Below, in pieces: positions 23,557-35,500 of a DNA stretch of 64,000 nt. A program made the position numbers and the translations under genes. Every line of letters begins with the position of its first letter. The first letter of the stretch is position 1. This stretch comes from Saccharum officinarum (Eukaryota > Streptophyta > Magnoliopsida > Poales > Poaceae), in the NCBI GenBank assembly GCA_020631735.1, contig CM036201.1, positions 77,152,087-77,216,086 on the forward strand, written 5' to 3'. The notes beneath the pieces were generated by a model. It did not search any database. It saw only the letters and a program-made list of their open reading frames with translations, and had not been told where the DNA came from.

Positions 23557-26500
23557 TCAACGAGGAAAGCTCATCGACGACCAAAATTCCTGTTCCATGC
23601 TATACGGCCTGCTCAAGTTGTAGTCACCAGCATAGGAATCATGGCCTTGAACTGATCGACCATTCAGCCCAATTGCATGTTCTTCGGTCCTCTGATTCCT
23701 TCCAGTATTGTCTGCTGAACTCTGCAACGCTTGTAATCTCATCTCAACTTGCCTCATCATGGGCCTGTCCTCGCCCTTAGAGTTCAAGCACATCATGGCA
23801 ATGGCTGCCACTTCCCTGGTTTCTTCTTCTTCTTCTTCTTCTGCCTCCTCAGTGACTCGAGGATCTAGAATCTCCCAGAGCTTGTCCTCGCTCACCGACG
23901 AAGAAAATTCTGAAACTAGATTGAAGCCTTCAGGTGAGATGTACGATGACGGTTTCTTATGCGTCAATAGATCCACAAGTATCACACCGAAGCTGTACAC
24001 ATCACTTTTCTCGGTGAGCCTGCTTGTTTGGTAGTACTCTGGATCCAAATATCCAAAAGTTCCTTGAATGGTTGTTGTGACAGAAGTTTGATAAAATGGG
24101 GATACCTCGAGAAGCACCAAAGTCTGACACTTTTGCTATTAACCGATCATCTAGCAGTACGTTGGTTGTCTTTATGTCTCTATGGATTACCGACACGGAA
24201 GCAGAAGAATGCAGATAAGCGAGAGATCTCGCAATTTCAAAGGCTATCCTCTTGCGCTCCTTCCATGGCAATGATAGTGGAGCACTGACATGAAGATGTT
24301 CGTGAAGCGTCCCATTTGAAATGAATTCATAGACTAGCAACGGTACTTCTGTCTCGAGGCAACATCCAAAAAGGTTCACTACATTCCTGTGATTTACTTG
24401 AGAAAGTATGGCAACCTCATTGATAAAATCATCAATTTCTCTCTTGATTGCATGTCTTGACCTTTTTATAGCGACGACCCGTTGGTCAGACAAAATACCT
24501 TTGTACACAGTTCCATGGCCTCCACCACCGAGTTTTCGAGTTTCATCAAAACTGTTTGTGGCCCGTTCAAGCTCTTCTAAGCTAAAGATCATCCTTTCAG
24601 CAATATCCCTGTCTACCAGTTGCTGCAGTAGAAGGCCTCTGTTTTGCTTGAAGAAAAATTCTTTCATTATTTTAGCTTTTCGAGCCTTGGCCTTTCTCCT
24701 TATGACAACAATGGCAAGAATAAACAGCAGAATGACAATACCACTTCCAAGTCTGATTGCAATGATCAATCCTGGATAATATATGAAAAATGAAATTCTG
24801 ATTATTTACTTTGAAAAACCTTTTTTTATCGAAACGGTAGGAGATCTACCCATCATTATACTAAGAAAAATAAGTAAGGAAAGACAGCAAAACAGGTTCA
24901 AGCTGATCTTAACACCAAACATGTTTGAACATAAAAGAACACGATCCTAGGGAACACCTACCAAGGAATTATGATCAAAATGAAGCTTCAACCACAAGGG
25001 CTGAGAAAACCTCAGAACCCTGGCTTCACCCTTTAGGGCCACATCATAACCTAGGCCGACCACGACCTCTTGGGCTGGTGACCGTTGCAACTACCCCTGG
25101 TAGGAGGGATCAGATCAACCACAGTCACCACAGGCCGGCGCCCTATCACTATTTTTTGGTTTGCTAGAGAATTTTTTGGTGCCAACAGAATTTGAACCTT
25201 GGCCAGTGCCTCCCTCCCCTAGAGAGTTAATCACTACACTACAAGAGTGTTGGTAAAAAAATTGACCAAACATAGAAGGAACTAGGTGGCTTTTAATTAA
25301 GAAGAAACAGGCACCCAAATTCGTCTCGATGAGAACTTGAGCTTGGGCGATATGGGTGTACATCCACCCTCATGACAAACTAAGCTAGGCTTAATTCCTT
25401 AATATAAACAACAGAGATCATGATATTGAATGATTCTTTTTTTCTTGTTACCTGAAATTTTCAATTTGCTTGGACTACACCCATCTTTTACTCTGGGGTT
25501 GCCGGAGGTGCCAGATGGGCAGATACAATCATATGATCCTATTGTATTTATGCATTGCCCAAAGCATGGGGGTGGATCTGGCTGTGTGCACTCATCAACA
25601 TCTATTACAAGTTCAACAATGAGTAAACAAGTAATTACTAATTAGTGCAAAGTAATCACACTGGAAGATGCATACCTTGGCACCCATTAGGCATGTAGGG
25701 GTTCCCATCATAGCCTTGATGACACTGGCATTTATACCCTCGTGGAGGTTCATCATAGCAGTCACTCTTGTCGCTGAGGCAACCATAGTCCTTGGATTTC
25801 TGAGCTTCTGCACAAGATGAGTTACCAAACATCCAGTGAACCACAGTGTGGGTTGGCACTTCTGGGACAGATTCTGGTGAGGCCGCATGTTGCTGCAATT
25901 GTATGGCAAATCCTGTCCGCCTCCAATATTCCCCTTTCTCCACAATATATGTGGCGTTGAACGGATCCCTTGGACCAGACATGGTTGAGTTTGCTGCTTC
26001 GTTGAGGGGAAGAAGCTTGATCTCATAGCTATTGCTGTCTTCTGAAACTGTCGTAGAACAGCAGCCAGTACCAGAGCATGTGCCATCGATGGGCACCTTG
26101 GGATAATGAGGCCGGCAGCTGGAATTACAGGTGTTGGCGTTGACTCCTGCTCCAGGGAGACTGACTGAAAAGTTGAAACCACACCCCAAGGCAACGAAAA
26201 CATTTTGGGCTGCTGATACGCGATAGAGCCTGTCATCTAATAAGCTGAGATTCCAGTTCTCGTCATATCTGCTTTGCCCTAATAACTGATGGAAATGAGT
26301 GTCAAGGTACACAACTCTACTAGGACGCAACTTTATACTGACAACTCGATATCCAGCGCTGTTCATGTATAGCGCGGGAGGGTCTTCTTCCATTTTGCAT
26401 GCGAGCTTGAACCCCTCATGGAAGTAGCATCGCTCATCACCAATGCCGAAGGGGTAAGGTATGCTTATGTTGTGGCATTTGGAAGTGCAACCAGGAATTG

Positions 26501-26583
26501 CCCCCCATGTCTTGTGAAGATAGTGTAGGCATTGTTGCTAGAAACTGCAACAAGTGCAGAGCTGCTATGGCAAGTGTGTGCAT
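23557..26583 (-). pseudogene. Wall-associated receptor kinase (WAK), two frame lesions
   Basis: Three exons. Exon 1 (26583-25676) has a signal peptide (MHTLAIAALHLLQFLA), the Cys-rich pectin-binding start (CTSKCHNISIPYPFGIG), the rest of the GUB_WAK ectodomain and a first EGF-like repeat. Exon 2 (25601-25452, 150 bp) is a calcium-type EGF (DVDECTQPDPPPCFGQC). Exon 3 (24771-23557) has the transmembrane helix and Ser/Thr kinase: glycine loop [17 protein letters not shown] lysine, [17 protein letters not shown]. All introns obey GT-AG and are phase 1. Two single-base lesions break it: six C at 26501-26506 where five keep frame, and four A at 24093-24096 where three do, just after DFG. Both are homopolymers, so an intact gene with sequencing errors is possible. 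WAKs sit in the plasma membrane and sense cell-wall pectin or pathogens. Confidence 0.88.
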
Positions 26584-26786
26584 TGTTGCCTAAGGTACAA
26601 GGAAAAAAGAAGTAGTGGAGTAGCAGATAAAGCTTAGTGGCTGGGAATGGTATGCATCAGTTCATGCTACATATATAAGCAATAAGCCCTCGTAGAGCCT
26701 TTGCAGACCTGGTCAATGCAAATCAGATGAAGAGTTGGAAAGTCTCTGCTAGCTACACTGTTACTGATGTCATTAGGTGACATTTG
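26584..26786 (-). promoter_or_regulatory. WAK promoter with TATA box
   Basis: The minus strand has a TTATATAT box at plus 26671-26678, about 90 bp upstream of the ATG at 26583, a normal plant core-promoter distance. The stretch up to about 26786 is repeated further upstream at 26988-27248. Confidence 0.55.
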
Positions 26787-26987
26787 TTGACATTTCAAGT
26801 AAGGCGTGATAGTATTCATATTGTATTGAGGGAAGTTATTATCTGTCAGTAGGTTATATTAACCTTAAAACACAGGGAGGCACCGCTGAGAGACAAATAG
26901 TCAAAGCCAAGAAGCAAATTGTTGCGATATTGCAAGTACAGAGTTGTTGCAAATTAATGGAAAGGTAATCATCTGAGGCCTCAGAAC

Positions 26988-27248
26988 AGAAATTGCAACT
27001 AGTACAGAGTTGGTGTGGCAAGCGTGTACATCGTTGCACAGGGTACAAGGACACGGTGCAGTAATCGATGTGGTTTGGTGCCTGTAGGGTTCAGGCTACA
27101 TATACAGCCCTCGCATAGAATCTGAAGACCAAGTGTACACAAATAATGACCATAAGTCTTTGCTGACACGGTCTATGCAAACAAGCCGTAATCAAGAATT
27201 TGAAATTCCTTGGCTAGATAACACTGTTGCAGATGTCATTAGGTGACA
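26988..27248 (-). pseudogene. Relic duplicate of WAK promoter and first codons
   Basis: Aligns by eye with 26541-26786. It repeats the signal-peptide start (minus strand M-Y-T-L-A here, M-H-T-L-A in the gene), GGTACAAGG, the CTACATATA region and the distal GATGTCATTAGGTGACA. It stops after about nine codons at a TAG. It looks like what is left of a tandem WAK copy or a duplicated promoter. Confidence 0.6.
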
Positions 27249-28333
27249 GAATGAATGAGACTAAAAATGTTTGTGTAGCCTTCGGAGATGTCGTTATAAA
27301 GAAACTGATACAATGGAGAGGTCATTGACATTCAACTTTGAGCTATAAGTGACACACTCGCAGTGAAAGCTAAGACATATTTATCAATCTCCGAGAAAGC
27401 AAGACCGTGTATACTTAGACTGCTGAGTGCTGACTCTGTCTGGTCGTGCGGAGTTAGGTTACAATTAAAGCGTCAAACAAATATATACTTGAAGGGTACA
27501 AGATTATACTTACAATAAAAGACAGCGACGACAAGGACAGACAGGCCGAATTATGAAATGAGAACAGAAAGCCACCTCTATTGGTTCATATTAGTGGGTG
27601 ATCCGCCCTAAATTTTTCTATATCATTTGGATTTAAGAAAGTGAAAAGGGTTAATTGTAAACAAGCCTAAGCAGGGGCATAGGGAAAGGAAAGAAAAAGA
27701 TGGACCAGCAGAGAAACACTGAGTAAATCAGTAAAATAAAGCTAGCCAGTTTCACAAGAGATGAGGACAAAACTTCTAATATTGTGACCATGTGTCAAAT
27801 GTCAAACCCTTCGTGGTACGCCATGTAGTCTCTAAAGTCTATGACGAAATTTCAGTGCAACACAGCTTTGGAACAGTTCAAGCATGCCAAATTCCACTCC
27901 TGATTTGCAGAAAGCAGTAGCTGGGGATGCCTCTTTTCATCTGTCTTGAAACATTTATGTCTCGCCAAAAGCACTTCCAGCACAGACGCGGTCATGCGGA
28001 TGGGATGAGTAAAATAGCACAGGAGATTGTTACCAACAGGCCACCTCAGAAAAAAAAAGGCACAAGAGCACAGGAGACTTAAAAAATAATCTAAAAACCA
28101 GAATTTAGTTCATCTGTTGGCAGTAGGTTAATATGAGATGCAAACCTAGGGGAAAGACGGCTAGGCCATGGCATCAAAATCATTCATAGGTTCATCGTCG
28201 CCGGAGAATCGACCATCGAACTACCTCAACAGAATAATGCGTGCAAGATACAGGTAACCTAGTACTACAAGAATAGCCAAATCCGGCTAACGAGCAATAA
28301 CCTAGTCCATATTTTGGGTTGGGGAACTACTGT
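27249..28333. other. Intergenic, nothing recognised
   Basis: AT-rich intergenic sequence. No open frame with recognisable content, no clear terminal repeats. Confidence 0.4.
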
Positions 28334-28684
28334 CTACTCACAGTCACAGGTCGCAACGGGTGAACCAGAGGTACCTTTGTGCAGGGCTGGCTGCTGAGAA
28401 GTGCGGCCCTGGGCCGCCGCGAGCCGCCCTCCGGCGGCGAGCCGGCGGTGCGCAGGGCGCCGCATATGTGAGCCAATTGTTCGCAGGCAGAGGCAGGAAG
28501 AGGAATCCTTGGCAGAAGAGTGACGGGTTCCGGATAGCTGTCCGATCAAACTGAGCGGTCTGGATGCCGTTGACCATGGACCGTTGTCATCCCCTTCTCC
28601 GCGTTCGACGCCCACCGCTCCGTGCTCCGGCCGCTGAGGTGAGGACGTCGCCGCAGCCGCTGGCGCCGCCATCATCGTGCACAA
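28334..28684 (-). CDS. Hypothetical 116-codon frame in GC island
   Basis: ATG at 28684 (MCTMMAAPAAAATSS...) within a short GC-rich block that stands out from its AT-rich surroundings. The product is Ala/Ser/Arg-rich without a domain I recognise. It could be a captured 5' gene fragment or chance. Weak support. Confidence 0.15.
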   Translation of the reverse strand: MCTMMAAPAAAATSSPQRPEHGAVGVERGEGDDNGPWSTASRPLSLIGQLSGTRHSSAKDSSSCLCLRTIGSHMRRPAHRRLAAGGRLAAAQGRTSQQPALHKGTSGSPVATCDCE

Positions 28685-28723
28685 TGTACTCGACGGAACG
28701 CGTAGGAAGGGGTACGGTGTCTC

Positions 28724-29360
28724 ACGATATCATGTTTGTATGAACACAAGCTATTTTTGATCTATATTTGGCTATGTAGAAATAACTTGGTTTTTAACCA
28801 AAAAAAATGTTTGTGTTCATATCTATACCTCATATAAAGTAAAGACCCACTAAGGTATTTCTCTGCGTTTTCGTTGCGCCATATCAGTATAGTGACGTCA
28901 TTGTCACCCACTAAGCCTCATTCATTAACAAAGAGTTAGACACCTACTATTCTATCCCCACACTTTCTTCAGTTTCCCTCAATGCATGCATGACATGTAT
29001 GTACTAGATTGAATTGAAGACCAAACAAACAGACACTTGCCCATGAAATCATTTTAGAAATTTTCGTTCAGTACTATTTTACTTCGAAGTTCAGACATTA
29101 GTTTCAATGATCTATACCATATATGCCAATGAATATAATCTCCACAATTGTGCTAATACATCTATACTTATACATCTTCTGATTCTTAGTAATTAGCATT
29201 TTAACCTATTTATATTCCTACTTCATACCCGCGGCAACTCGCGAGGAATCCTCCTAATTTATCATGTTTGAATGAACACAAACTATTTTTTATCTATATT
29301 TGGCTGTGTAGAAATAACTTGGTTTTTAACCAAAAAAATGTTCGTGTTCATATTTGCAAT
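28724..29360. repeat. Two copies of a ~95 bp foldback unit around a Helitron
   Basis: 28724-28821 and 29258-29360 are near-identical direct repeats (ATGAACACAA ... AACTTGGTTTTTAACC ... TTGTGTTCAT). Each unit has inverted ends, ATGAACACAA and TTGTGTTCAT, so it can fold back. They directly flank the small Helitron at 28822-29257. The class of the unit is not known to me. Confidence 0.6.
28822..29257 (+). mobile_element. Small non-autonomous Helitron (436 bp)
   Basis: Begins with TCTATACCTCATATAAAG after an A. It ends with a short hairpin (GCGGCAACTCGCG, 29231-29243) and then CTAA directly before a T, the A|T insertion site and CTRR end expected of Helitrons. No coding capacity. Its 5' phrase CACTAAGGTATTTCTCTGCG looks like known grass Helitron starts. 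Confidence 0.6.
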
Positions 29361-30544
29361 TTACTTTTAGGATTTTTTGTGCATGTTATTTGTAGAATAA
29401 GGGAGAGTGGTGGGCTAAAATTAAAACGGGCATGTCGCATGGTAGAAACGACAGAAATTTGAAAAATATACCATTTTTTTTTTAAAAAGGTACATGAGTA
29501 TATGGGTTTTCGAATATTGTAATTTGTTGATTATTCCTCCGGCTTGTGATATTTTAATGTAGTCTGATGTTGCTAATCTATTCATCATCGATGGGCACAT
29601 CTTAGCCGGTTCTATAAATGCTTCTTATTTCTACCAAACAATGGATTTATAATCCGTATTTTTCAGCTTGTTTTTTTCTAGTTAGAACAACATTTTTCTC
29701 TCACAGCAAATCAGCGAACAATACTTTTAGCCATGACTTTTCAGCGAAGCAAATGAGCTCAATCTTATAGGCATTGAAAAAGTGAGACTGGGATAGATAC
29801 TGTATATGTTCTTATAATGATCATCTTTGAAAGCTTAATGGTGAATGGTTGATGATTCGGTGGCAGCCAAATTGCAGGAGAGACCAGTGAAGCTAATTGG
29901 GCCTCTGTGAAGTGCAAAGCCTACATACAGAACAAAATAAAGTAAGTTATTATTATATTGAAGTTTTATTGGGCCAAGGGGCAAATGCCCACATCGGCCT
30001 CAACAAAACTTTACAAGTACAAAAACACACAAAATATATAGTTTCTCCTTCATCTCTTTACTGACATTTGAAATTATTATTTGATGGTTTTTTTTAACTC
30101 TAGCCTGAAAAATTTCTCCAACTGAAAGTCGAACTCTAGACTTGAAGAATACTACTCAAGCCCTCTAATCTACTCAGCTAGAAGCCCTTTCTCAAAGACA
30201 GTAATTATCACATACATCTAATCTCAGAACTCTACAAATCTTCCTGATCCAAATAAAATATGGCGTGCCGTACGTCCTGGTTGGTCTTGCGCTCCTACGG
30301 CACCCTGCTGGACGGGGATCGAACCCCTTGGGGCGATTTGTGCTGACCAGAGAAAAAAAATTCTCCTCGCCTGCTCTGCGTTCCAAAGCACAAGGTGTGG
30401 ATCGGTCCACTCATAGGGTTACGGGCCCTGTATGCGGACAGAGTATGAGGTTCGGAGGTTTTTCTCGACTTGCGTGAGAGGTCTCCTTCTTAAAGCGCAA
30501 AGCTCCGGACTGTCTAGCCATCCGAGGGTCAAGTTTTTTTTATA
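29361..30544. other. Intergenic; possible SINE-like stretch
   Basis: Mostly AT-rich. At about 30255-30535 a GC-rich segment contains GGATCGAACCCC, similar to a tRNA-type B box, and ends in a T run (30532-30541), so a decayed SINE is possible. The open frames at 30192-30410 (minus) and 30265-30477 (plus) fall in this segment and have no recognisable domain. Confidence 0.3.
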
Positions 30545-30966
30545 TCTCTATCTCTACTCTCTACCTTATAAAACACCAGTTAAAATTATTCTACATCCAC
30601 CTAATAATTATCTACTCTATAGTCATGACCTTAACTATGTCCACACCACAATATGCACTCAAAAATAGAACACTGTAGAAACGTACGCACCGGATCATCT
30701 CTTAGCTATTCTATCCCGCTGCCGTCCTTCAATGGATGGGCACCTCCCGCGGACACGCACCCAGCCCACCGCGCTCGCAACCGCAGCGGCCACGGTTCGA
30801 TTCCTCCATTGTCTTTTTTTCCCGAAAAAAATGAAACACCGTCCTCTCCCCTACCCTCCCCGTCTCGTGACTCCAAGACCGGCCAACGCAGGCCGCAGAC
30901 CGGTCGCCCGCCGCCTGTGTAGACGCGGCGAAGGAGGATCACAACGCGACGAAGGAGGATCAGGAC

Positions 30967-31035
30967 ATGGCGCAGCTCGTGCTCAACCTCTGCATCTCGG
31001 AGCTCCGCGAGAAAGCTCTCCTCTTCCTCTCCAAG
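30967..31035 (+). pseudogene. Exon-like fragment of unknown gene
   Basis: ATG at 30967 opens MAQLVLNLCISELREKALLF and reads to AAG|GTGAATG, a plausible splice donor, at about 31035. The upstream GC-rich run looks like a gene 5' end. I do not recognise the parent gene. Confidence 0.35.
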
Positions 31036-31579
31036 GTGAATGACCCCTGGTCTTCTCTCCTCCTTTCCCCCACGCGCCGACGGCCAACAGGTCACGCGCA
31101 GCTAGGCCAACCGCCCCGCCGGCGGTGGCGGCTGCTAGGGAGGGTTTCGGGCAACCGTGAGCTGTGGCATCTCTTCTTTTTCTCCTATTGTTTTTATTTT
31201 GTTATTTGCTTACATTAATTAATTTTTGGGTATGCAATTTGAGAGGGGATATTCATGTCTTGCTCCTGGGTGATCCATCCATAGCAAAATCACAGGCAAG
31301 TATTGTTTGGTGTTGTCATAGCATTTAGTTTGATGAAAAATAATGTGGCAATAAGACTCATCTTTCATGACTGCTTTCAGATCATGTGAATTGTACTGTA
31401 TGTTAGTTTGAGTATTCGACACTATTTTACATTAATCCTTTTTTGCTATTTATTTAAAATAAAGGACTCTGGTTCAATGGCATTAATGTGTGTTTCAACG
31501 GTTCCTCAAATTTGTAGAGAAGACTGAGTCTATACATCTGGCAAAGGATCATCTGCAGACTCCATTCGAGGACTTCAGT

Positions 31580-32025
31580 TCGAGGACTTCAGTTCTTGCA
31601 GCTGCCAATCCAATTGCAGGACGCTATGATGATCTTAAGGTTAGGTAAACATGTTTTTATTGACTCAATAAGTATCCATCTTTTTAAAGTATAAACTATT
31701 CAAGCCATACATGCAAGACAATTAATTTGACAATTTTTCATTTGATGCTCATCAGACTGCACAAGATAATATTGGTCTTTAGAGGACCATTCTTTCTAGA
31801 TTTGATCTAATGTTTATCGTCAAAGATATCAGAATGTATGATCAAAATAAGGTATGAAGCAAAATTATTTCTATAGCTCTTCTATTCTAATGTTTATCGT
31901 CAAAGATATCTACTGCATAACCTTTTATATATAGGTACATTGAGTACTGCCGTGCCACATGCAAACCATGGTTTTCAGAAAAAGCAGCTGAGATGCTGCA
32001 GAACAAATATACCGAGATTAGACAG
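31580..32025 (+). pseudogene. MCM5: MCM5 exon fragments (replicative helicase subunit)
   Basis: Three consecutive exon-like pieces match the AAA+ region of minichromosome maintenance protein 5. 31580-31639 encodes SRTSVLAAANPIAGRYDDLK. 31756-31851 encodes TAQDNIG, then a stop, then ILSRFDLMFIVKDIRMYDQ, which includes the SRFD arginine-finger motif. 31935-32025 encodes [20 protein letters not shown]...EIRQ. Borders show AG and GT signals. Only the middle of the gene is present and one piece has a TAG where the family has Gln, so this is a non-functional captured fragment. A 25 bp piece of the middle exon (about 31806-31831) recurs in the following intron at about 31888-31913. The parent gene acts in the MCM2-7 helicase in the nucleus. 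Confidence 0.75.
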
Positions 32026-32174
32026 GTATGCACTGGATATTTTCACACTATGAATTGTTAAGATAGGGTCTTCAAGTAAATGAATTGTTAAGATTCCTTA
32101 ATTTCTTTCAATAAATGAATTGTTAAGATAGGATCTTCAAGTAATTAATCTAACAATATTTGGAGCACACACAT

Positions 32175-32308
32175 CTGTACGGAGGAAATTGAAAAGAAAC
32201 TTGTAGAGGATGGGAAGGATGCAAAGTCAAGGTAATTGCCAACTTTATGTCATGTTATCACAGTTTTCCCTTAATATAACCCGTGGCGTTAGCACGGGCA
32301 CTATACTA
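32175..32308 (+). other. Exon-like piece followed by Helitron-type hairpin
   Basis: About 32175-32232 reads THICTEEIEKKLVEDGKDAK and ends CAAG|GTAATT, a donor-like border; the gene is not recognised. At 32280-32298 the hairpin CCCGTGGCGTTAGCACGGG is followed by CACTATACTAT, very like the Helitron end at 40548 but with CTAT in place of CTAG. Confidence 0.4.
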
Positions 32309-32593
32309 TGCATCTTGATTGGTTAGTATCCTAATTGGAGATGGCTGGGTGAGGAATCTGACAGCTCCGTGCCAGCATGCAGTAAATTATAATCCTATAA
32401 GAAGGAAAGAATGAAGAAGAAATGCTTCTAGCTGGATAAAAGACAGGCAATTTGGATACGATGCAGTTAGCTATATAATATAAAATTTTCAACTTGGAAC
32501 CATCCTTATGATAGATTCTGTGATAAGAAGTACTGTAGTTTCATACAGATCAACTGTGTTTTTTCAATTTTCTACATAGCATTTATTAAATGT

Positions 32594-35500
32594 TAACCGA
32601 ATATGTGCTGCAACTCCGCCTATGTTGACTGGAAGACTTTCTTAAGTCGTCTCAACGTAGCCGGTCCCAAGCCCGGGTAAAGGAGGAGGGTGTGTTAAGG
32701 TCTGGCGAACCAACAGTAAAAAAACAGCCACTCTCATGGATTTGAAACCCACAAGAGATTCGTTGGGGGCGTAACCCTCTTAGCGACGCGCTACATCGAA
32801 ACCCGGGTGTGGTGTTAAATGGGCAAGGGCCGGGTCGTCATCCCCTTAGTGGTGCGTCGTATCGTGACCTGGGTACGATGAAAAATGAGTAAGGGTCGGG
32901 CCGTCGCAACCTTAGTGGCGCGCTACATCTACGCCCGGGTGTAGTGAAAAATGAGCAAGGGTCTTCGCACTTCCCTCGACGGGTGCGAAGGGTAAGGAAG
33001 CTAGCCGAGCCAACTAGGATTCGTCTAGGTAGCTGGAACGTAGGGTCCCTAACGGGTAAGCTAAGAGAGCTAGTCGATGCAGCAATTAGAAGGCGTGTAA
33101 ATATTCTATGCGTTCAGGAGACTAAATGAAAGGGACAGAAGGCGAAGGAGGTGGAGGATACTGGCTTTAAACTTTGGTACACGAGGACAACATCGGGTAG
33201 GAATGGTGTAGACATCTTGATCGATATGAGCCTTAAGGATAGAGTCGTTGATGTTAGGAGGCAAGGCGACCGGATTATCTTGGTCAAGCTGGTAGTTGGA
33301 GATTCGGCTCTGAATGTGATCAGTGCCTATGCCCCTCAGGTAGGTCTTAGCGAGGGCACCAAGAGGCAGTTTTGGGAAGATCTTGATAGCATGGTTAGTA
33401 CCGTGCCTATCAGCGAGAAACTCTTTATAGGAGGAGACCTCAACGACCATGTTGGTGCGACTAATGTAGGTTTCGAGCGGGTGCACGGGGGTTCGGGTAT
33501 GTTAGTAGGAATCAAGAGGGGGAGGATGTTTTGAACTTCGCGCTAGCCTATGACTTGTTGATAGCGAACACCCTCTTTAGGAAGAGGAAATCTCATCTAG
33601 TAACCTTTCGTAGTGGACAACACTCGAGCCAGATCGACTTTATCCTTACAAGGAGGGAGGATAGACGTGCTTGCTTTGATCGTAAGGTGTTACCTGGGGA
33701 GTGTGTTGTCCCTCAACATAAGCTTGTGGTGGCGGACTTTCGCTTTCGGGTACGTGTCCACCGGGACAAACGGACCAAGATTGCGAGAATGAAGTGGTGG
33801 AAGCTTAGAGGGGAAGCAGCGCAAACGTTTAAGAAGAGGATGCTAGACGAGGGGCCTTGGGAAGAAGGAGAAGATGCCGACGACATGTGGCTAAAGATGG
33901 CAACATGTGTCCGGAAGGTGGCTTCGGAAGTGTTTGGCGTGAGTAGGAGAGGCAAACGGAAAGCGAAAGACACATGGTGGTGGAATGACGAGGTGCAAAG
34001 GGCTATTAGGGAGAAGAAGGAGTGTTTCAAGCGTCTCCACCATGACAAGAGTGTAGCCAACATCGAGAGCTATAAAATAGCGAAGAGGGTTGCAAAGCGA
34101 GCTGTGAGTGTAGCAAAAGGTCAGGCATATGATGGCCTTTATCAGCGGCTAGGCACGAAGAAAGGGGAGAAGGACATTTATAGGATGGCTAGAATCCGCG
34201 AGAGGAAGACAAGGGACATCAACCAAATAAAATGCATCAAGGATGGGACAGATCGACTTCTGGTGAAGGATGAGGAGATCAAGGATAGATGGAGAGAGTA
34301 CTTCGACAAGCTGTTTAATGGAGAGAATGAGGGTCCTGCCCTTGAGTTGGATGACTCATTTGACGATACCAACAGACGCTTTGTGAGGAGAATTCAGGAG
34401 GCAGAGATCGGAGAGGCTTTGAAGAGGATGAAGGAAGGTAAAGCGATGGGCCCTGATGGTATCCCCATTGAGGTGTGGAGATACCTAGGCGTTAGAGCGA
34501 TAGTATGGTTAACTAAACTTTTTAACCTTATTTTTCAGTCTAACAAGATGCCTGAAGAATGGAGGAGAAGTATATTAGTACCTATCTTCAAAAACAAGGG
34601 AGATGTTCAAAGTTGTACTAACTACCGTGGGATTAAGTTGATGAGCCATACAATAAAGCTCTGGGAGAGGGTTATCGAGCATCGCCTAAGGAGAGTGACA
34701 CATGTGACCCAAAATCAGTTTGGGTTCATGCCTGGTAGGTCGACCATGGAGGCGATTTTCTTATTACGACAATTGATGGAGAGATATAGGGAGCAGAAGA
34801 AGGACTTGCACATGGTCTTTATTGACCTCGAGAAGGCATATGACAAAGTACTGAGAAATATCATGTGGTGGGCCTTGGAAAAGCACAAAGTCCCAACTAA
34901 GTATGTTACCCTCATCAAGGATATGTACAGGGATGTGGTGACGTTTGTCCGAACATGTGATGGTGACACCAGTGACTTTCCAATTAAAATAGGACTGCAT
35001 CAGGGGTCAGCTTTGAGCCCTTATTTATTTGCTTTGGTGATGGATGAGGTCACAAGGGACATACAAGGTGATATCCCTTGGTGTATGCTCTTTGCTGATG
35101 ATGTGGTGCTAGTTGACGACAGTAGGGTGGGGGTTAATAGGAAGTTAGAACTATGGAGGCACACGTTAGAGTCGAAAGGGTTCAGACTTAGTAGGGCTAA
35201 GACCGAGTACATGAGGTGCGATTTCAGCGCAACTAGGCACGAGGAGGGAGACGTTAGCCTCGATGGGCAAGTGGTGGCCAAGAAGGATACTTTTCGGTAT
35301 TTAGGGTCGATGCTACAAAAGGATGGAGACATTGATGAAGATGTTAGGCATAGAATTTCAGCCGGCTGGCTGAAATGGCGTCAAGCTTTCTGGCGTTCTC
35401 TGTGACAAAAGGGTGCCTCAGAAGCTGAAAGGTAAGTTCTATAGGACGGCGATTCGTCCGGCGATGTTATACGGTGCTGAGTGTTGGCCTACAAAAAGGC

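Noticed and set aside
30265..30477. tRNA gene suggested by GGATCGAACCCC
   Set aside because: No cloverleaf can be drawn around it by eye; at most a decayed SINE.
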